Assembly: GCF_026625765.1 (NCBI RefSeq)
Contig: NZ_CP113062.1
Location: forward strand, 2,294,001 to 2,358,000
DNA length: 64,000 nt
Direction of reading: 5' to 3'
DNA from: Frigoribacterium sp. SL97
GTDB lineage: Bacteria > Actinomycetota > Actinomycetes > Actinomycetales > Microbacteriaceae
In this document: positions 8,954-16,147 of the stretch, piece after piece
Numbering within the stretch: the stretch's first letter is position 1
Layout of the letters: each line of letters begins with the position of its first letter
Notes under the pieces: generated by a model
Told to the model about the DNA's origin: nothing
Databases searched by the model: none
Seen by the model: only the letters and a program-made list of their open reading frames with translations
Translations under genes and position numbers: made by a program

Positions 8954-9553
8954 ATGAAACGACGACTCGCTGCCACCCTGACCGCCGGCGCCACCGCCCT
9001 GCTCCTGCTCGCGGGTTGCTCCGGACCCCAGACCGCCCTCGGGCAGTCTCTCGAGACGGACCTGTGGGCATCGAGCGAGTTTGAGGACGGCACCGTCTCG
9101 ATCACCGCCGAGTCCCTCGAGCCGGTGTCCAAGGAGACGATGACGTCGTGGGAGCTCGACGCTGGCGACCAGGACGCGTACCTAGCCCGGTTCACCGTCA
9201 AGGTGGTCGACGGGACCTGGGAGCAGCCGGAGGACGACGGGGACACGACCGGCATGTTCAAGAACCAGATGTGGGCGATCGGCACCGACGACGGCCTCGT
9301 GAAGGGCCCCGCCCGGCAGCGCGACATCCTCGGTGGCCAGTCCCGCGAGTCGTGGGAGGTGTGCCCGGACAGCGGCGCCCCCATCAAGGCAGCTCTCGCG
9401 GCCGGCGACGAAGCCGACGTGTGCGCCCTCCTCCTCGCCCCGCAGGGGTCCACGGTCACCGAGGTCGGCTACACGAACGCCAAGAAGGACCGCGGGCGAC
9501 GCACCATGGGTGGCGCACAGACGATCACCTGGTCGGTGGAGGACATCAAGTAG
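8954..9553 (+). CDS. Secreted lipoprotein of unknown function
   Basis: This 199-residue protein has a basic N-terminus (MKRR), a hydrophobic core and a lipobox LLLAGC with the modified cysteine at about residue 23, so it should be lipid-anchored outside the membrane. The mature part is acidic and contains two further cysteines (EVCPDSG and ADVCALLL), possibly a disulphide. The fold resembles small extracytoplasmic beta proteins but no family is certain. The start forms ATGA with a 14-codon leader opened by the cassette at 8913. Confidence 0.8.
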   Translation: MKRRLAATLTAGATALLLLAGCSGPQTALGQSLETDLWASSEFEDGTVSITAESLEPVSKETMTSWELDAGDQDAYLARFTVKVVDGTWEQPEDDGDTTGMFKNQMWAIGTDDGLVKGPARQRDILGGQSRESWEVCPDSGAPIKAALAAGDEADVCALLLAPQGSTVTEVGYTNAKKDRGRRTMGGAQTITWSVEDIK

Positions 9554-9615
9554 CGGCTGCCGCGCATGGGACCCGGAGCGAGCGCGCACCGAGCGCGCCC
9601 AGTGAGGACACCCGC

Positions 9616-10209
9616 ATGAGCTTCGACTTCGTCGCCCTCGACTTCGAGACCGCCAACGCCAACCGAGGCTCGGTCTGCCAGATCGGCATCGCCCGCTTCC
9701 TCGGCGGGCAGGTGACCAAGACGGCGACCCTCTTCGTCACCCCGCCGCCCGGCTACGAGACGTTCTCGCCCATGAACATCGGCATCCACGGCATCCACGC
9801 CTCCGACGTCGTCGGGGCGCCGGGGTGGCCGGAGATCCTCGAGCGGCTGACGAAGTTCACGAAGGACCTGCCCCTCGTCGCGCACAACGCCTCGGTCGAG
9901 CGATCCGTCATCGACCAGGCGTCGGCTGCGCACCGCATCACACCGCCGCCGTTCCGGTACTTCTGCACGCTCAAGCTCGCCCGGAAGGTGTTCCCGGCCG
10001 AGAAGACGCACAGCCTCGGCAAGCTGACCGCGAGCCTCGGGCTCCCGGGCTTCGCTCACCACGACGCCGGCGCCGACGCGATCGCCTCGGGGCGGATGCT
10101 CCTGCACGCCGCGACCGCCCGCGGTGCAACGTCCTTCCAGGAGCTCAGCGACGGCTGGATGGAGAAGCCGAAGGCGGCCCGGGCGCCCCGCCTGGCGCAG
10201 GCCGCGTGA
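9616..10209 (+). CDS. DEDDh 3'-5' exonuclease (DnaQ/epsilon type)
   Basis: This 197-residue protein is a stand-alone exonuclease of the DnaQ family. ExoI is DFETAN near residue 8, ExoII is LVAHNASVERSV (about 92-103), and ExoIII is HHDAGADAIASG, with the His and Asp of the DEDDh type. It would remove nucleotides from 3' ends in repair or proofreading. Start ATG at 9616 forms ATGA with a 17-codon leader from the cassette at 9566, and a GAGGAC ribosome site lies just upstream. Its stop overlaps the following GTG as GTGA. Confidence 0.9.
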   Translation: MSFDFVALDFETANANRGSVCQIGIARFLGGQVTKTATLFVTPPPGYETFSPMNIGIHGIHASDVVGAPGWPEILERLTKFTKDLPLVAHNASVERSVIDQASAAHRITPPPFRYFCTLKLARKVFPAEKTHSLGKLTASLGLPGFAHHDAGADAIASGRMLLHAATARGATSFQELSDGWMEKPKAARAPRLAQAA

Positions 10210-10454
10210 CCGTGCTTGGCCGGATCCGCGAACGACGGCAGCGGCGCCGTGCCCAGGGGCAAGCTGTGAGGCGCTGGAGGACGCAGCTGTCAGACCTCCG
10301 GCGGGAGAAGGCGTCCCTTGAGCGCGAGTCCGCGCGGCTGATCTTCGCCCCCGACCCGCGCCCAGCCCTCGCGAGGCACCGCGGTGCCCGCGCGCTCGAG
10401 TTACGCATCAACGACCTCAAGCAAGCCGGCCCAGACTGGCCCGTCCGCGCATGA
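10206..10454 (+). CDS. Small basic helical protein
   Basis: This 82-residue, very Arg-rich protein is predicted to be mostly helical with coiled-coil character (DLRREKASLERESARL). No family is recognised; the charge suggests nucleic-acid binding. It overlaps the exonuclease gene by GTGA and is likely co-translated with it. Its last codons (CGC GCA TGA) form part of the next start cassette. Confidence 0.65.
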   Translation: MTVLGRIRERRQRRRAQGQAVRRWRTQLSDLRREKASLERESARLIFAPDPRPALARHRGARALELRINDLKQAGPDWPVRA

Positions 10455-10461
10455 CCCTGGC

Positions 10462-10785
10462 ATGACGAAGACCATCGACTCCTCCCCCGACCTCACCCCC
10501 GGCCAGGCACGCGCACTCGTCGAGCTGGTCGCCATCACCGCGGCCGGCGACACCGCCACCGGCTGGCTGATGGCTCGCCGCCTCTGGCCGGACTCCCCCG
10601 CCTGGAACCGTCGGACCCGCGGGCGGAGGACCGGAACGGTCGCGGGCGCGATGGGCGGCACGATGCCGATGCTCGGCGCGAAGCCGCTCTGGGCGCTGGA
10701 GGAGCTGGGCCTCGCGATGCAGGCACGCGACCGCCAGTGGGTCGCGACGTCGGCCGGCAAGGCGCGCGCGAAGGCGGGCGCGTAG
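10462..10785 (+). CDS. Hypothetical protein, possible winged-helix
   Basis: This 107-residue protein resembles a small winged helix: an N-terminal helix rich in Ala/Leu, then MARRLWPDSPAWNRR, a Gly-rich stretch and a C-terminal helix-turn with LEELGLAMQARDRQWVATSAG. A DNA-binding role is possible but unproven. The start cassette at 10451 opens a four-codon leader that ends in the ATGA of this gene. Confidence 0.65.
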   Translation: MTKTIDSSPDLTPGQARALVELVAITAAGDTATGWLMARRLWPDSPAWNRRTRGRRTGTVAGAMGGTMPMLGAKPLWALEELGLAMQARDRQWVATSAGKARAKAGA

Positions 10786-10805
10786 CTGCCGCGCATGACC
10801 TCCTC

Positions 10806-11252
10806 ATGACCAAGCTCATCCTCAAGACCGGAGACCTGTTCTCCTCGACGGCCGCCGGCATCGGCCACGGCGTCAACACGACCGGCGTCATGGGCGCGGG
10901 CATCGCTCCGCTGTTCAAGGCCCGACACCCGGAGATGTACCGCGAGTACCGCATCGCGTGCCAGACGGGCGGCCTCGTGGCCGGAGAGACGATGATCTGG
11001 GCGGCTCCCACGCCCGGCCCCGTCATCTACAACATCGCCAGCCAGGACCGTCCCGGTGCCCACGCACGCCTGGAGTGGCTCGAGAGCGGCGTCCGCGGCG
11101 CTCTGCGCGACGCCGACATGCGCGGGGTCGAGGTCATCGCCCTCCCGCGCATCGGCTGCGGCATCGGTGGCCTCGACTGGGTCGACGTCGAGCCGCTGCT
11201 CGCCAAGCTCGCCGCCGAGACCACCTGCGACCTGGAGGTGTGGACCCTGTGA
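10806..11252 (+). CDS. Macrodomain protein (ADP-ribosyl hydrolase, DarG/TARG1-like)
   Basis: This 148-residue single-domain protein has the macrodomain loops GHGVNTTGVMGAGIAPLF near residue 19 and LPRIGCGIGGLDW near 116. This pattern is typical of the ALC1/TARG1/DarG branch, whose members remove ADP-ribose from glutamate or from DNA bases. Located 2.8 kb from a PARP in the same run of genes, it may be the eraser for that enzyme. A DarT-like toxin is not seen beside it. The start is ATGA-coupled to the four-codon leader at 10795. Confidence 0.9.
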   Translation: MTKLILKTGDLFSSTAAGIGHGVNTTGVMGAGIAPLFKARHPEMYREYRIACQTGGLVAGETMIWAAPTPGPVIYNIASQDRPGAHARLEWLESGVRGALRDADMRGVEVIALPRIGCGIGGLDWVDVEPLLAKLAAETTCDLEVWTL

Positions 11253-11530
11253 GCAGCCCCACTGAACGAATCGTCCACGCCGGCCTCGCCGACGGTGGGG
11301 CGATCGCCCGCTACGACCGGGCCGGCAAGTGGTATCTCGAGTACCCGGAGGGCAGCGGCAAGAAGCGGCGTCTGCTGAGCCTCAAGGAGGCGGCGCAGCT
11401 CGCCGTCGACAACGAGCACTTTGAGGGCGCCTACATCGCGAAGGGCCGTTACGGCGGGCTAGCGTTCGGCGCGGCCGTGACCCGTGCCCAGGCAGCCCGT
11501 GACCTCGCACAGCGGCAGACCAAGCCGTAG
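11249..11530 (+). CDS. Hypothetical protein
   Basis: This 93-residue protein starts with GTG overlapping the macrodomain stop (GTGA), so it is likely co-translated with it. It has a beta-hairpin-like N-terminal half (WYLEYPEGSGKKRRLLSLKEAA) and a helical C-terminus. Function unknown. It is the last gene of the plus-strand block before a strong terminator. Confidence 0.65.
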   Translation: MSSPTERIVHAGLADGGAIARYDRAGKWYLEYPEGSGKKRRLLSLKEAAQLAVDNEHFEGAYIAKGRYGGLAFGAAVTRAQAARDLAQRQTKP

Positions 11531-11555
11531 AACCTGCCTGCAGCACGACGAAGCG

Positions 11556-11588
11556 GCCACCTGCACGAGGCAGGTGGCCGCTTCTTCT
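11556..11588. terminator. Bidirectional terminator between convergent genes
   Basis: A perfect 14-bp stem (AAGCGGCCACCTGC / GCAGGTGGCCGCTT) with a 5-nt loop lies between the last plus gene (stop 11530) and the minus gene ending at 11599. T-rich bases follow on the plus side, and it can serve both directions. Confidence 0.85.
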
Positions 11589-11598
11589 TGGTGCCGGG

Positions 11599-11874
11599 TC
11601 AGCGGTAGCTGAGCTGACGGCGGCCGTAGGCGGCGTCGATGAGCTCGTGGCGCTTGTCCGTGTCGCTCTCGCTGAGGATGGCCGTCCGCGGATCTGCGGC
11701 GGCGACGAGGACGGGCGAGCCGCCGTCCACGGTGAAGTTCGTCTCGTCGAAGTCGAGACTCACCATGCCCATGAAGGCACTGACGCCCGTGAGGACACCG
11801 CCTGTCGGGAGGCCGCTGACGGTGATGGTGACGTCGGCACCGATGTGGGTCTTGTCGAGGTCGCGAGCGAGCAT
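11599..11874 (-). CDS. Hypothetical beta-rich protein
   Basis: This 91-residue protein appears beta-rich (VTITVSGLPTGGVLTGV...VSLDFDETNFTVDGG) and may be a small barrel. No family is recognised. A start cassette lies upstream (ATG at 11915), but the gene begins ATGC, so leader and gene cannot share a TGA. GGAAGAAGGAA just before the ATG is a good ribosome site. Confidence 0.65.
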   Translation of the reverse strand: MLARDLDKTHIGADVTITVSGLPTGGVLTGVSAFMGMVSLDFDETNFTVDGGSPVLVAAADPRTAILSESDTDKRHELIDAAYGRRQLSYR

Positions 11875-11927
11875 GGTTCCTTCTTCCGGTCGAGGAGCTT
11901 CTTCTCCTCGCCCATGCGCGGCACCGC

Positions 11928-12812
11928 TCAGCCGACGATGACCACGCCCTCGCCGTCGCACGCGGCGCAGACAGCTGCTTTCTTCGAGACGATCTGCCGA
12001 ACGATGTCGTCGACCAGCGCGCGGTACTTGCGGACGGCATCTGCCTTCGACGAGGCGGCGAGGGTGTTCGGGATGGGGAATGAGAAGGACCAGTCGCGAC
12101 TCTGAGCGACGTGGCGGACGCGCTTCCGGCCCTCCTTAACCGCGCGGGTGCGCTTGTCCTCGAAGACGAGGCTGACGCTGCCTTCGACGACGCCCTCGCG
12201 CGCCTTGTGCGTCCACACCTTGGCGTGCGGGGTGAGGGCGTCGACCTCCTTGGCGATCCTCTCTCGCAGCCCCGTCAGCGCCCCGGGCATGGCCGACGCG
12301 AAGGCTTCGCCGAAGACGAGGTGGGCCGCAGCCACCTCCCACGTGAAGGTCTCATCCGGGTCGTCCACCGACTCGGGGTCCAGGACGTTGACCGGGAAGT
12401 CGCGGTAGCTCGTGAGGTCGATGCTGAGCTCCTCGTACTGCTGCTCGGCGTACTCGGGGCGGTAGAACTCCTGCGCCGTGAAGTCGCCGTCGTCGTCGTA
12501 GCCGAACGGCTTCGCGAACGCGGCCCAGTCGGCGGCAGCGATGGTCTCAGGGAAGGCTGGCACGTCGCGGGTTCGGGTCCAGCTGGTGATGGCTCGAGTG
12601 CCGGTGGCGCGGCGGTAGCGAACCTCGGTGGCGTCGGCCGGCGTGATGAGGAAGCGCTGGCCCGAGTAGCCGCGGCGCTGGATGACTTCGGCGGGGCCGA
12701 TGAGCTCGGCGCCGGCGAAGGTGGAGAAGTCGATTCCGAGCAGCGGCCCGTCCAGGGCGTACATCATGCGGCCGTCGGCGGTGGGGGCTCGGAAAAGGGT
12801 CGTCTGCGTCAT
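11928..12812 (-). CDS. Hypothetical protein with C-terminal CxxCxG
   Basis: This 294-residue protein of unknown function has a beta-rich N-terminal half and an alpha/beta C-terminal half. It ends in CAACDGEGVVIVG, a CxxCxGxG sequence like one zinc half-site of DnaJ-type proteins. The start at 12812 is decided by its ATGA overlap with the four-codon leader opened at 12823; an upstream extension of 30 codons in the same frame is rejected for that reason. Confidence 0.7.
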   Translation of the reverse strand: MTQTTLFRAPTADGRMMYALDGPLLGIDFSTFAGAELIGPAEVIQRRGYSGQRFLITPADATEVRYRRATGTRAITSWTRTRDVPAFPETIAAADWAAFAKPFGYDDDGDFTAQEFYRPEYAEQQYEELSIDLTSYRDFPVNVLDPESVDDPDETFTWEVAAAHLVFGEAFASAMPGALTGLRERIAKEVDALTPHAKVWTHKAREGVVEGSVSLVFEDKRTRAVKEGRKRVRHVAQSRDWSFSFPIPNTLAASSKADAVRKYRALVDDIVRQIVSKKAAVCAACDGEGVVIVG

Positions 12813-12819
12813 GCAGGTG

Positions 12820-13122
12820 TCATGCGCGGCGGCGGGCACGTCTGCCGGCGTCTTCACGGCGGTCTTTCGCGCGGGCCCTCGGCGGCACGACTGGCCTGGC
12901 ACGGGGACGCTCTGGGAGGGTCGTGATCGCTGGGGTCCCGTACCGGGCGGTGTAGGTGACGCCGGTGCGTGGGAAGCCTCGCTCGTCGACGACGACGTGG
13001 CGCTGCCGGCGCAGCTCGCTGACGATCGCGCGGTCGCGGGGTGACGCGTCGATGAGGTCGCGGTCGGTGAACGTCATCGAGGGGCCGATGATGCCGGACA
13101 CGACCCGGGGGCCGTCGCTCAC
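12820..13122 (-). CDS. Hypothetical basic protein
   Basis: This 100-residue protein has a GTG start at 13122 overlapping the previous stop (GTGA). It has an alpha/beta core (DRAIVSELRRQRHVVVDERGFPRTGVTYTA) and a long Arg/Pro-rich tail suggesting RNA or DNA contact. A shorter start at the internal ATG of MTFTDRD is possible. Its end runs into the next cassette region. Confidence 0.6.
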   Translation of the reverse strand: MSDGPRVVSGIIGPSMTFTDRDLIDASPRDRAIVSELRRQRHVVVDERGFPRTGVTYTARYGTPAITTLPERPRARPVVPPRARAKDRREDAGRRARRRA

Positions 13123-13367
13123 GGCTGGGGGCTCTTGCTCCCGGGCCCGTCGGTGCGGGCCAGCACATCCGCCTTGTGATGGCGGTGCCATTCCTGACGC
13201 GCAGCGTTGGTGGTGACCTGCTCGCTGGTCGCGCCGCAGAGGCACCGGCCGACGCCGGGGCCTGTGCCCCAGGAGAGACCGCTCCACACGCGGCCTTCGT
13301 TCTTGAGGACGTGTCCGGGGACGAGCACAGCTGAGCGCCGGGGCTTCCCTGGCTGCCCCGTGCTCAT
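13119..13367 (-). CDS. Small protein with CxC...HxxH-like motif
   Basis: This 82-residue protein contains GRCLCGATSE and, about 15 residues on, WHRHHKADV, a possible zinc site. Function unknown. It overlaps its upstream neighbour (ATGA) and its downstream neighbour (GTGA), so three genes between 13654 and 12820 are translated as a chain. Confidence 0.65.
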   Translation of the reverse strand: MSTGQPGKPRRSAVLVPGHVLKNEGRVWSGLSWGTGPGVGRCLCGATSEQVTTNAARQEWHRHHKADVLARTDGPGSKSPQP

Positions 13368-13654
13368 TTCTCCCGGGCCTTCTGGGCACGGCCGAGGTCG
13401 GCGACGCCCGCGCTCTTGGCGACGCGCCAGACGTCGGTGTTCATGGCGCCTCGGTCGACGATGCGCTGAGCTTCGATGGCCACGTCGAGGTAGCTGCCCG
13501 TGCTGCTGTCGGCCAGGCGATCGACGTCAGCCTTGGCGCCGCGCAGGTCGGCGGCGGCACGCTCGAGCTGCACGGCAGCGCGCTCGAGGTCGGCCTTCAT
13601 GATGTTCGCCGAGTAGAGCTCGACGTCGAGGTTGATCTCCGGGCTGTCGGTCAT
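13364..13654 (-). CDS. Helical coiled-coil protein
   Basis: This 96-residue acidic, helical protein (MKADLERAAVQLERAAADLR) probably forms a coiled coil. No family is recognised. It is the first gene of a three-gene chain. The start is preceded by GGAGAG and forms ATGA with a 21-codon leader opened by the cassette at 13716. Confidence 0.65.
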   Translation of the reverse strand: MTDSPEINLDVELYSANIMKADLERAAVQLERAAADLRGAKADVDRLADSSTGSYLDVAIEAQRIVDRGAMNTDVWRVAKSAGVADLGRAQKAREK

Positions 13655-13730
13655 GGTCTCTCCTGGCGGGTATGGGCTGGTCCGCCGCGGCGGGTACCTT
13701 CTGTCGCGCGAACCATGCGCGGCACCGGGG

Positions 13731-14402
13731 TCAGTTGATGATGCGTGCGACGCGGCGGAGCGCCTCGGTGAACTGTTCCTTCTTCCCGGGCTGGTTGAAG
13801 GCGAGCTGTGACGGGAGCCAGGTCGGGATGACGACGGGGCCGTTCTTGTCGAGGTAGGGCTGCACGTGCTTCTCCCACCCTCTCTGGGCTGCCGTCCCGC
13901 ACACCGCGACGACGGCGAGGTCCGGCAGCGTCTGCATGAGGCGTCGCGTCTCCATGGCGCCCTGAGCGAGGTCGGGCGGCGTCGGCTTGTCGTCTCCGCG
14001 GCCGAGCACCCAGGGGACGATGTTCCAGGCGATGACACCTTCGTGCAGGCCGACTTCGTCGCGGATCTGCCAGACGTGCTTGGCGCTCATGTCGTTGTTG
14101 TCGACGCTGATGAATCCGGAGCCGCCCTCGCTGGGGATGGTGCCGGGCCCCGGAGTCTCGAGCAGGAGGAGCGCACGGGCGCCGATGCCGCCCTCTGCTG
14201 GGTCGAAGTCGGGCACGTAGATGTCGGGCTGCTTCGTCTGGCGCCGCGCGACGAGCGCACGCTTCCATTCGATGAGAGGTTGCGCGCTGGCGTCGGCGAG
14301 CATCGCTTGCCGCTCGGTGACGCGTTCTGGGAACCGGAAGCCCTGAGGCTCGTCGAGGAACATGTTCGGAGCGTAGCGGCCAGCCATTCCCAGGAGACTC
14401 AT
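13731..14402 (-). CDS. Uracil-DNA glycosylase superfamily protein
   Basis: This 223-residue protein resembles actinobacterial members of the uracil-DNA glycosylase superfamily: ALLLLETPGPG (active-site loop, about 85-95), SGFISVDNND, IAWNIVPWVLG and VVAVCGTAAQRGWEKH. The C-terminal loop reads TWLPSQLAFNQ where characterised enzymes have an HPS-like motif, so the usual catalytic His is replaced by Leu; activity is therefore uncertain. It would act in base-excision repair. It has no start cassette. The short inverted repeat GCTAG/CTAGC just upstream may be an operator shared with the divergent gene at 14491. Confidence 0.7.
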   Translation of the reverse strand: MSLLGMAGRYAPNMFLDEPQGFRFPERVTERQAMLADASAQPLIEWKRALVARRQTKQPDIYVPDFDPAEGGIGARALLLLETPGPGTIPSEGGSGFISVDNNDMSAKHVWQIRDEVGLHEGVIAWNIVPWVLGRGDDKPTPPDLAQGAMETRRLMQTLPDLAVVAVCGTAAQRGWEKHVQPYLDKNGPVVIPTWLPSQLAFNQPGKKEQFTEALRRVARIIN

Positions 14403-14403
14403 T

Positions 14404-14419
14404 GCTAGGCTCTCTAGCC
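14404..14419. promoter_or_regulatory. Inverted repeat between divergent genes
   Basis: GCTAGGCTCTCTAGC (5-bp arms, 5-nt centre) lies immediately upstream of the minus ATG at 14402 and 70 nt before the plus gene at 14491. It may contain the -10 region of the minus gene and an operator. Confidence 0.4.
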
Positions 14420-14490
14420 GCCGACCCCGACCGGTGCGGCGAACTCGCATCCCGACGATCCGACCGGAGGGGTGACTCCGAAGGAAGGTC

Positions 14491-14778
14491 ATGGCTGTGC
14501 ACCGAATCGAACTCCCCGACTTCGGGTTCGATGCTCAGGCCGCCCGCGATCTGTTCGCCGAGCACCCAGCCATGAACGGCGAGCCCGTGCGGCTCATCAT
14601 CCCCGCGATGGCGCTGTACGGCTCGACGTTCGTCCACGGCATCGCCGAGTCGCTCGAGGCGCGGGGTGTCACGCAGGTGACGATCTACGGCGCTTCCGTG
14701 ACGGACGCTGACCGCTTCGACCGCGCCTTGGCTCGGCGCCACGTCACGGCAAGGGTGTTCCGCGACAGCCAGGTCTAG
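14491..14778 (+). CDS. Small alpha/beta protein, possibly STAS-like
   Basis: This 95-residue protein has the alternating pattern of a small alpha/beta domain (VRLIIPAMALYGSTFVHGIAE, then VTQVTIYGASV, then VTARVF) and loosely resembles the STAS-like DUF4325 fold. Evidence for that assignment is weak. It is a lone plus-strand gene between minus genes, has a GAAGG ribosome site, and overlaps the end of the convergent gene by 4 nt. Confidence 0.6.
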   Translation: MAVHRIELPDFGFDAQAARDLFAEHPAMNGEPVRLIIPAMALYGSTFVHGIAESLEARGVTQVTIYGASVTDADRFDRALARRHVTARVFRDSQV

Positions 14779-15113
14779 CCGCGACCTGCTAGCCGACCGA
14801 CGCGAAGAGCTGCTTCGAGGTCAGCTCGCACCTCCGCGAGCTCCTTCTCGAGCGGTGACTGGTAGGTGTCGCTGAACGTCAGCTTCCGGCCGGCGTCGGT
14901 GAGGGACACCCGGATGGACCCGGGCGCTCCGTGGCCCCAGTCGCTGACGAGGCCGAGGGACGACAGGCGAGTGATGGACCGGGCGTGGACCGCCTCGAGG
15001 TGCCATAGGTTCTCGCCGAGTCGTTCGCGGGCGCCTAGCTGGTCGAGGATCAGTCGCTGCGTCGGGGTCAGCTTGACCGGTCCGCTGTCCGACTCGGCGG
15101 CCTTCCCGGTCAC
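14775..15113 (-). CDS. Winged-helix DNA-binding protein (MarR-like)
   Basis: This 112-residue protein looks like a winged helix: TPTQRLILDQLGARERLGE, a recognition-helix-like SITRLSSLGLVSDWG, then a wing ending IRVSLTDAGRKL, the usual ending of MarR/PadR-type domains. A C-terminal coiled coil could mediate dimerisation. It probably regulates transcription. The GTG start overlaps the preceding stop (GTGA). Confidence 0.65.
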   Translation of the reverse strand: MTGKAAESDSGPVKLTPTQRLILDQLGARERLGENLWHLEAVHARSITRLSSLGLVSDWGHGAPGSIRVSLTDAGRKLTFSDTYQSPLEKELAEVRADLEAALRVGRLAGRG

Positions 15114-15631
15114 GCCGCCACCGGCTCGATGCCAGCGGCGCGCAGCTGCTCCTCGAGGGCGGCCACGCGGGCCTCGGCCTGCTGGCGCAGCTCGTGGGCG
15201 GACAGGCCTGAGGCTCGCTGCACGGTGACGTGGTACTCGGGCTCGTGTCGACCGTCGGGCGGCAGCACCTTCGCGGTGACGTAGTTGATGCCTCCGGAGA
15301 GGTCGAACCACTGCCGAAGCGCGGTGCTAAAGATGAGGACGGTGTCCTGCGCTTCTTCGAGGGTGAGGATCAGCTCGTCGTCGTTGACGTGGCTGCTGCG
15401 AAGCTTCGCGTCGGGGTCGACGTCGTCGGGCTTCGGTCGCCGGCTGGTCTTCCGCTTGCCGAAGCCGGCTTTGGGGGCCGAGATGGCGATGCTGTCGCCG
15501 CGGGAGAAGTCGACGGTGGTCTCGCCGGTGCCGTAGATGCGCTCGACGGCGTCGCCCAGCAGGTGCAGGCCGTTCATGGGGATGGGGAGGGCGGCGACCA
15601 GCACCTGCTGCCCGGGGCGGATCTCGCTCAC
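15110..15631 (-). CDS. Hypothetical protein with C-terminal coiled coil
   Basis: This 173-residue protein of unknown function has a beta-rich N-terminus, a basic Lys/Arg/Pro-rich middle (KAGFGKRKTSRRPKP) and a C-terminal helix (HELRQQAEARVAALEEQL). The GTG start lies 1 nt after the previous stop. Between 15110 and 17662 the genes are tightly packed in one direction and are likely one operon. Confidence 0.65.
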   Translation of the reverse strand: MSEIRPGQQVLVAALPIPMNGLHLLGDAVERIYGTGETTVDFSRGDSIAISAPKAGFGKRKTSRRPKPDDVDPDAKLRSSHVNDDELILTLEEAQDTVLIFSTALRQWFDLSGGINYVTAKVLPPDGRHEPEYHVTVQRASGLSAHELRQQAEARVAALEEQLRAAGIEPVAA

Positions 15632-15632
15632 G

Positions 15633-16145
15633 TCAGATGATGCCGACGGAGGCGAGGTGGCGGTCGTAGCCCTCGACGTTGTTGCCGCCGGCCTTGTACT
15701 GGTCGCTCTCGAGGTAGACGAGCATCTCGTCGATGGCGCGGCCGACGGTGAACTGGTCGGGGGCGGGCTCGGCAAACAGCTCCTGGGTGCGGGCGATGGC
15801 CGCCTGCTCGGCAGCGATCGCCTGCTCGAGGCCCTCGTCGGCGACGATGACGGCGTCGCCGCCCGTGAAGGGCTCCTCGGTCTCGTCGGCGCTCGTCAGG
15901 AAGGCGGGCGTCTCCTCGGCGACGGCTTCGCCCGGGAGGACGAAGGCGTGCCGGTCGAAGGCGGGTGCGACGTCGAAGAGCGGCTCGGGTGCCGTCTCCT
16001 CGATGGCGGACTCCTCGATGGCGGTGTCACCCTCGACGGCTTCGTCGAGTTCGGTCTCGGTCTCGTCGAGCTCGGGGCTGGTCTCGTCGACCTCAGCGGT
16101 GGTCTGGGTGCGGTTCTTCTTGTCGCGGTTCTTGAAGCGGCTCAT
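15633..16145 (-). CDS. Acidic Glu/Thr-rich protein
   Basis: This 170-residue protein has a basic first ten residues (MSRFKNRDKKNR), then a very acidic, low-complexity segment rich in Glu, Asp and Thr to about residue 65, then a mixed helical C-terminal region. No family is recognised. A GCCGCATGTCT element lies upstream at 16158, inside the 3' end of the previous gene, but its ATG is out of phase with this start. Confidence 0.65.
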   Translation of the reverse strand: MSRFKNRDKKNRTQTTAEVDETSPELDETETELDEAVEGDTAIEESAIEETAPEPLFDVAPAFDRHAFVLPGEAVAEETPAFLTSADETEEPFTGGDAVIVADEGLEQAIAAEQAAIARTQELFAEPAPDQFTVGRAIDEMLVYLESDQYKAGGNNVEGYDRHLASVGII

Positions 16146-16147
16146 GC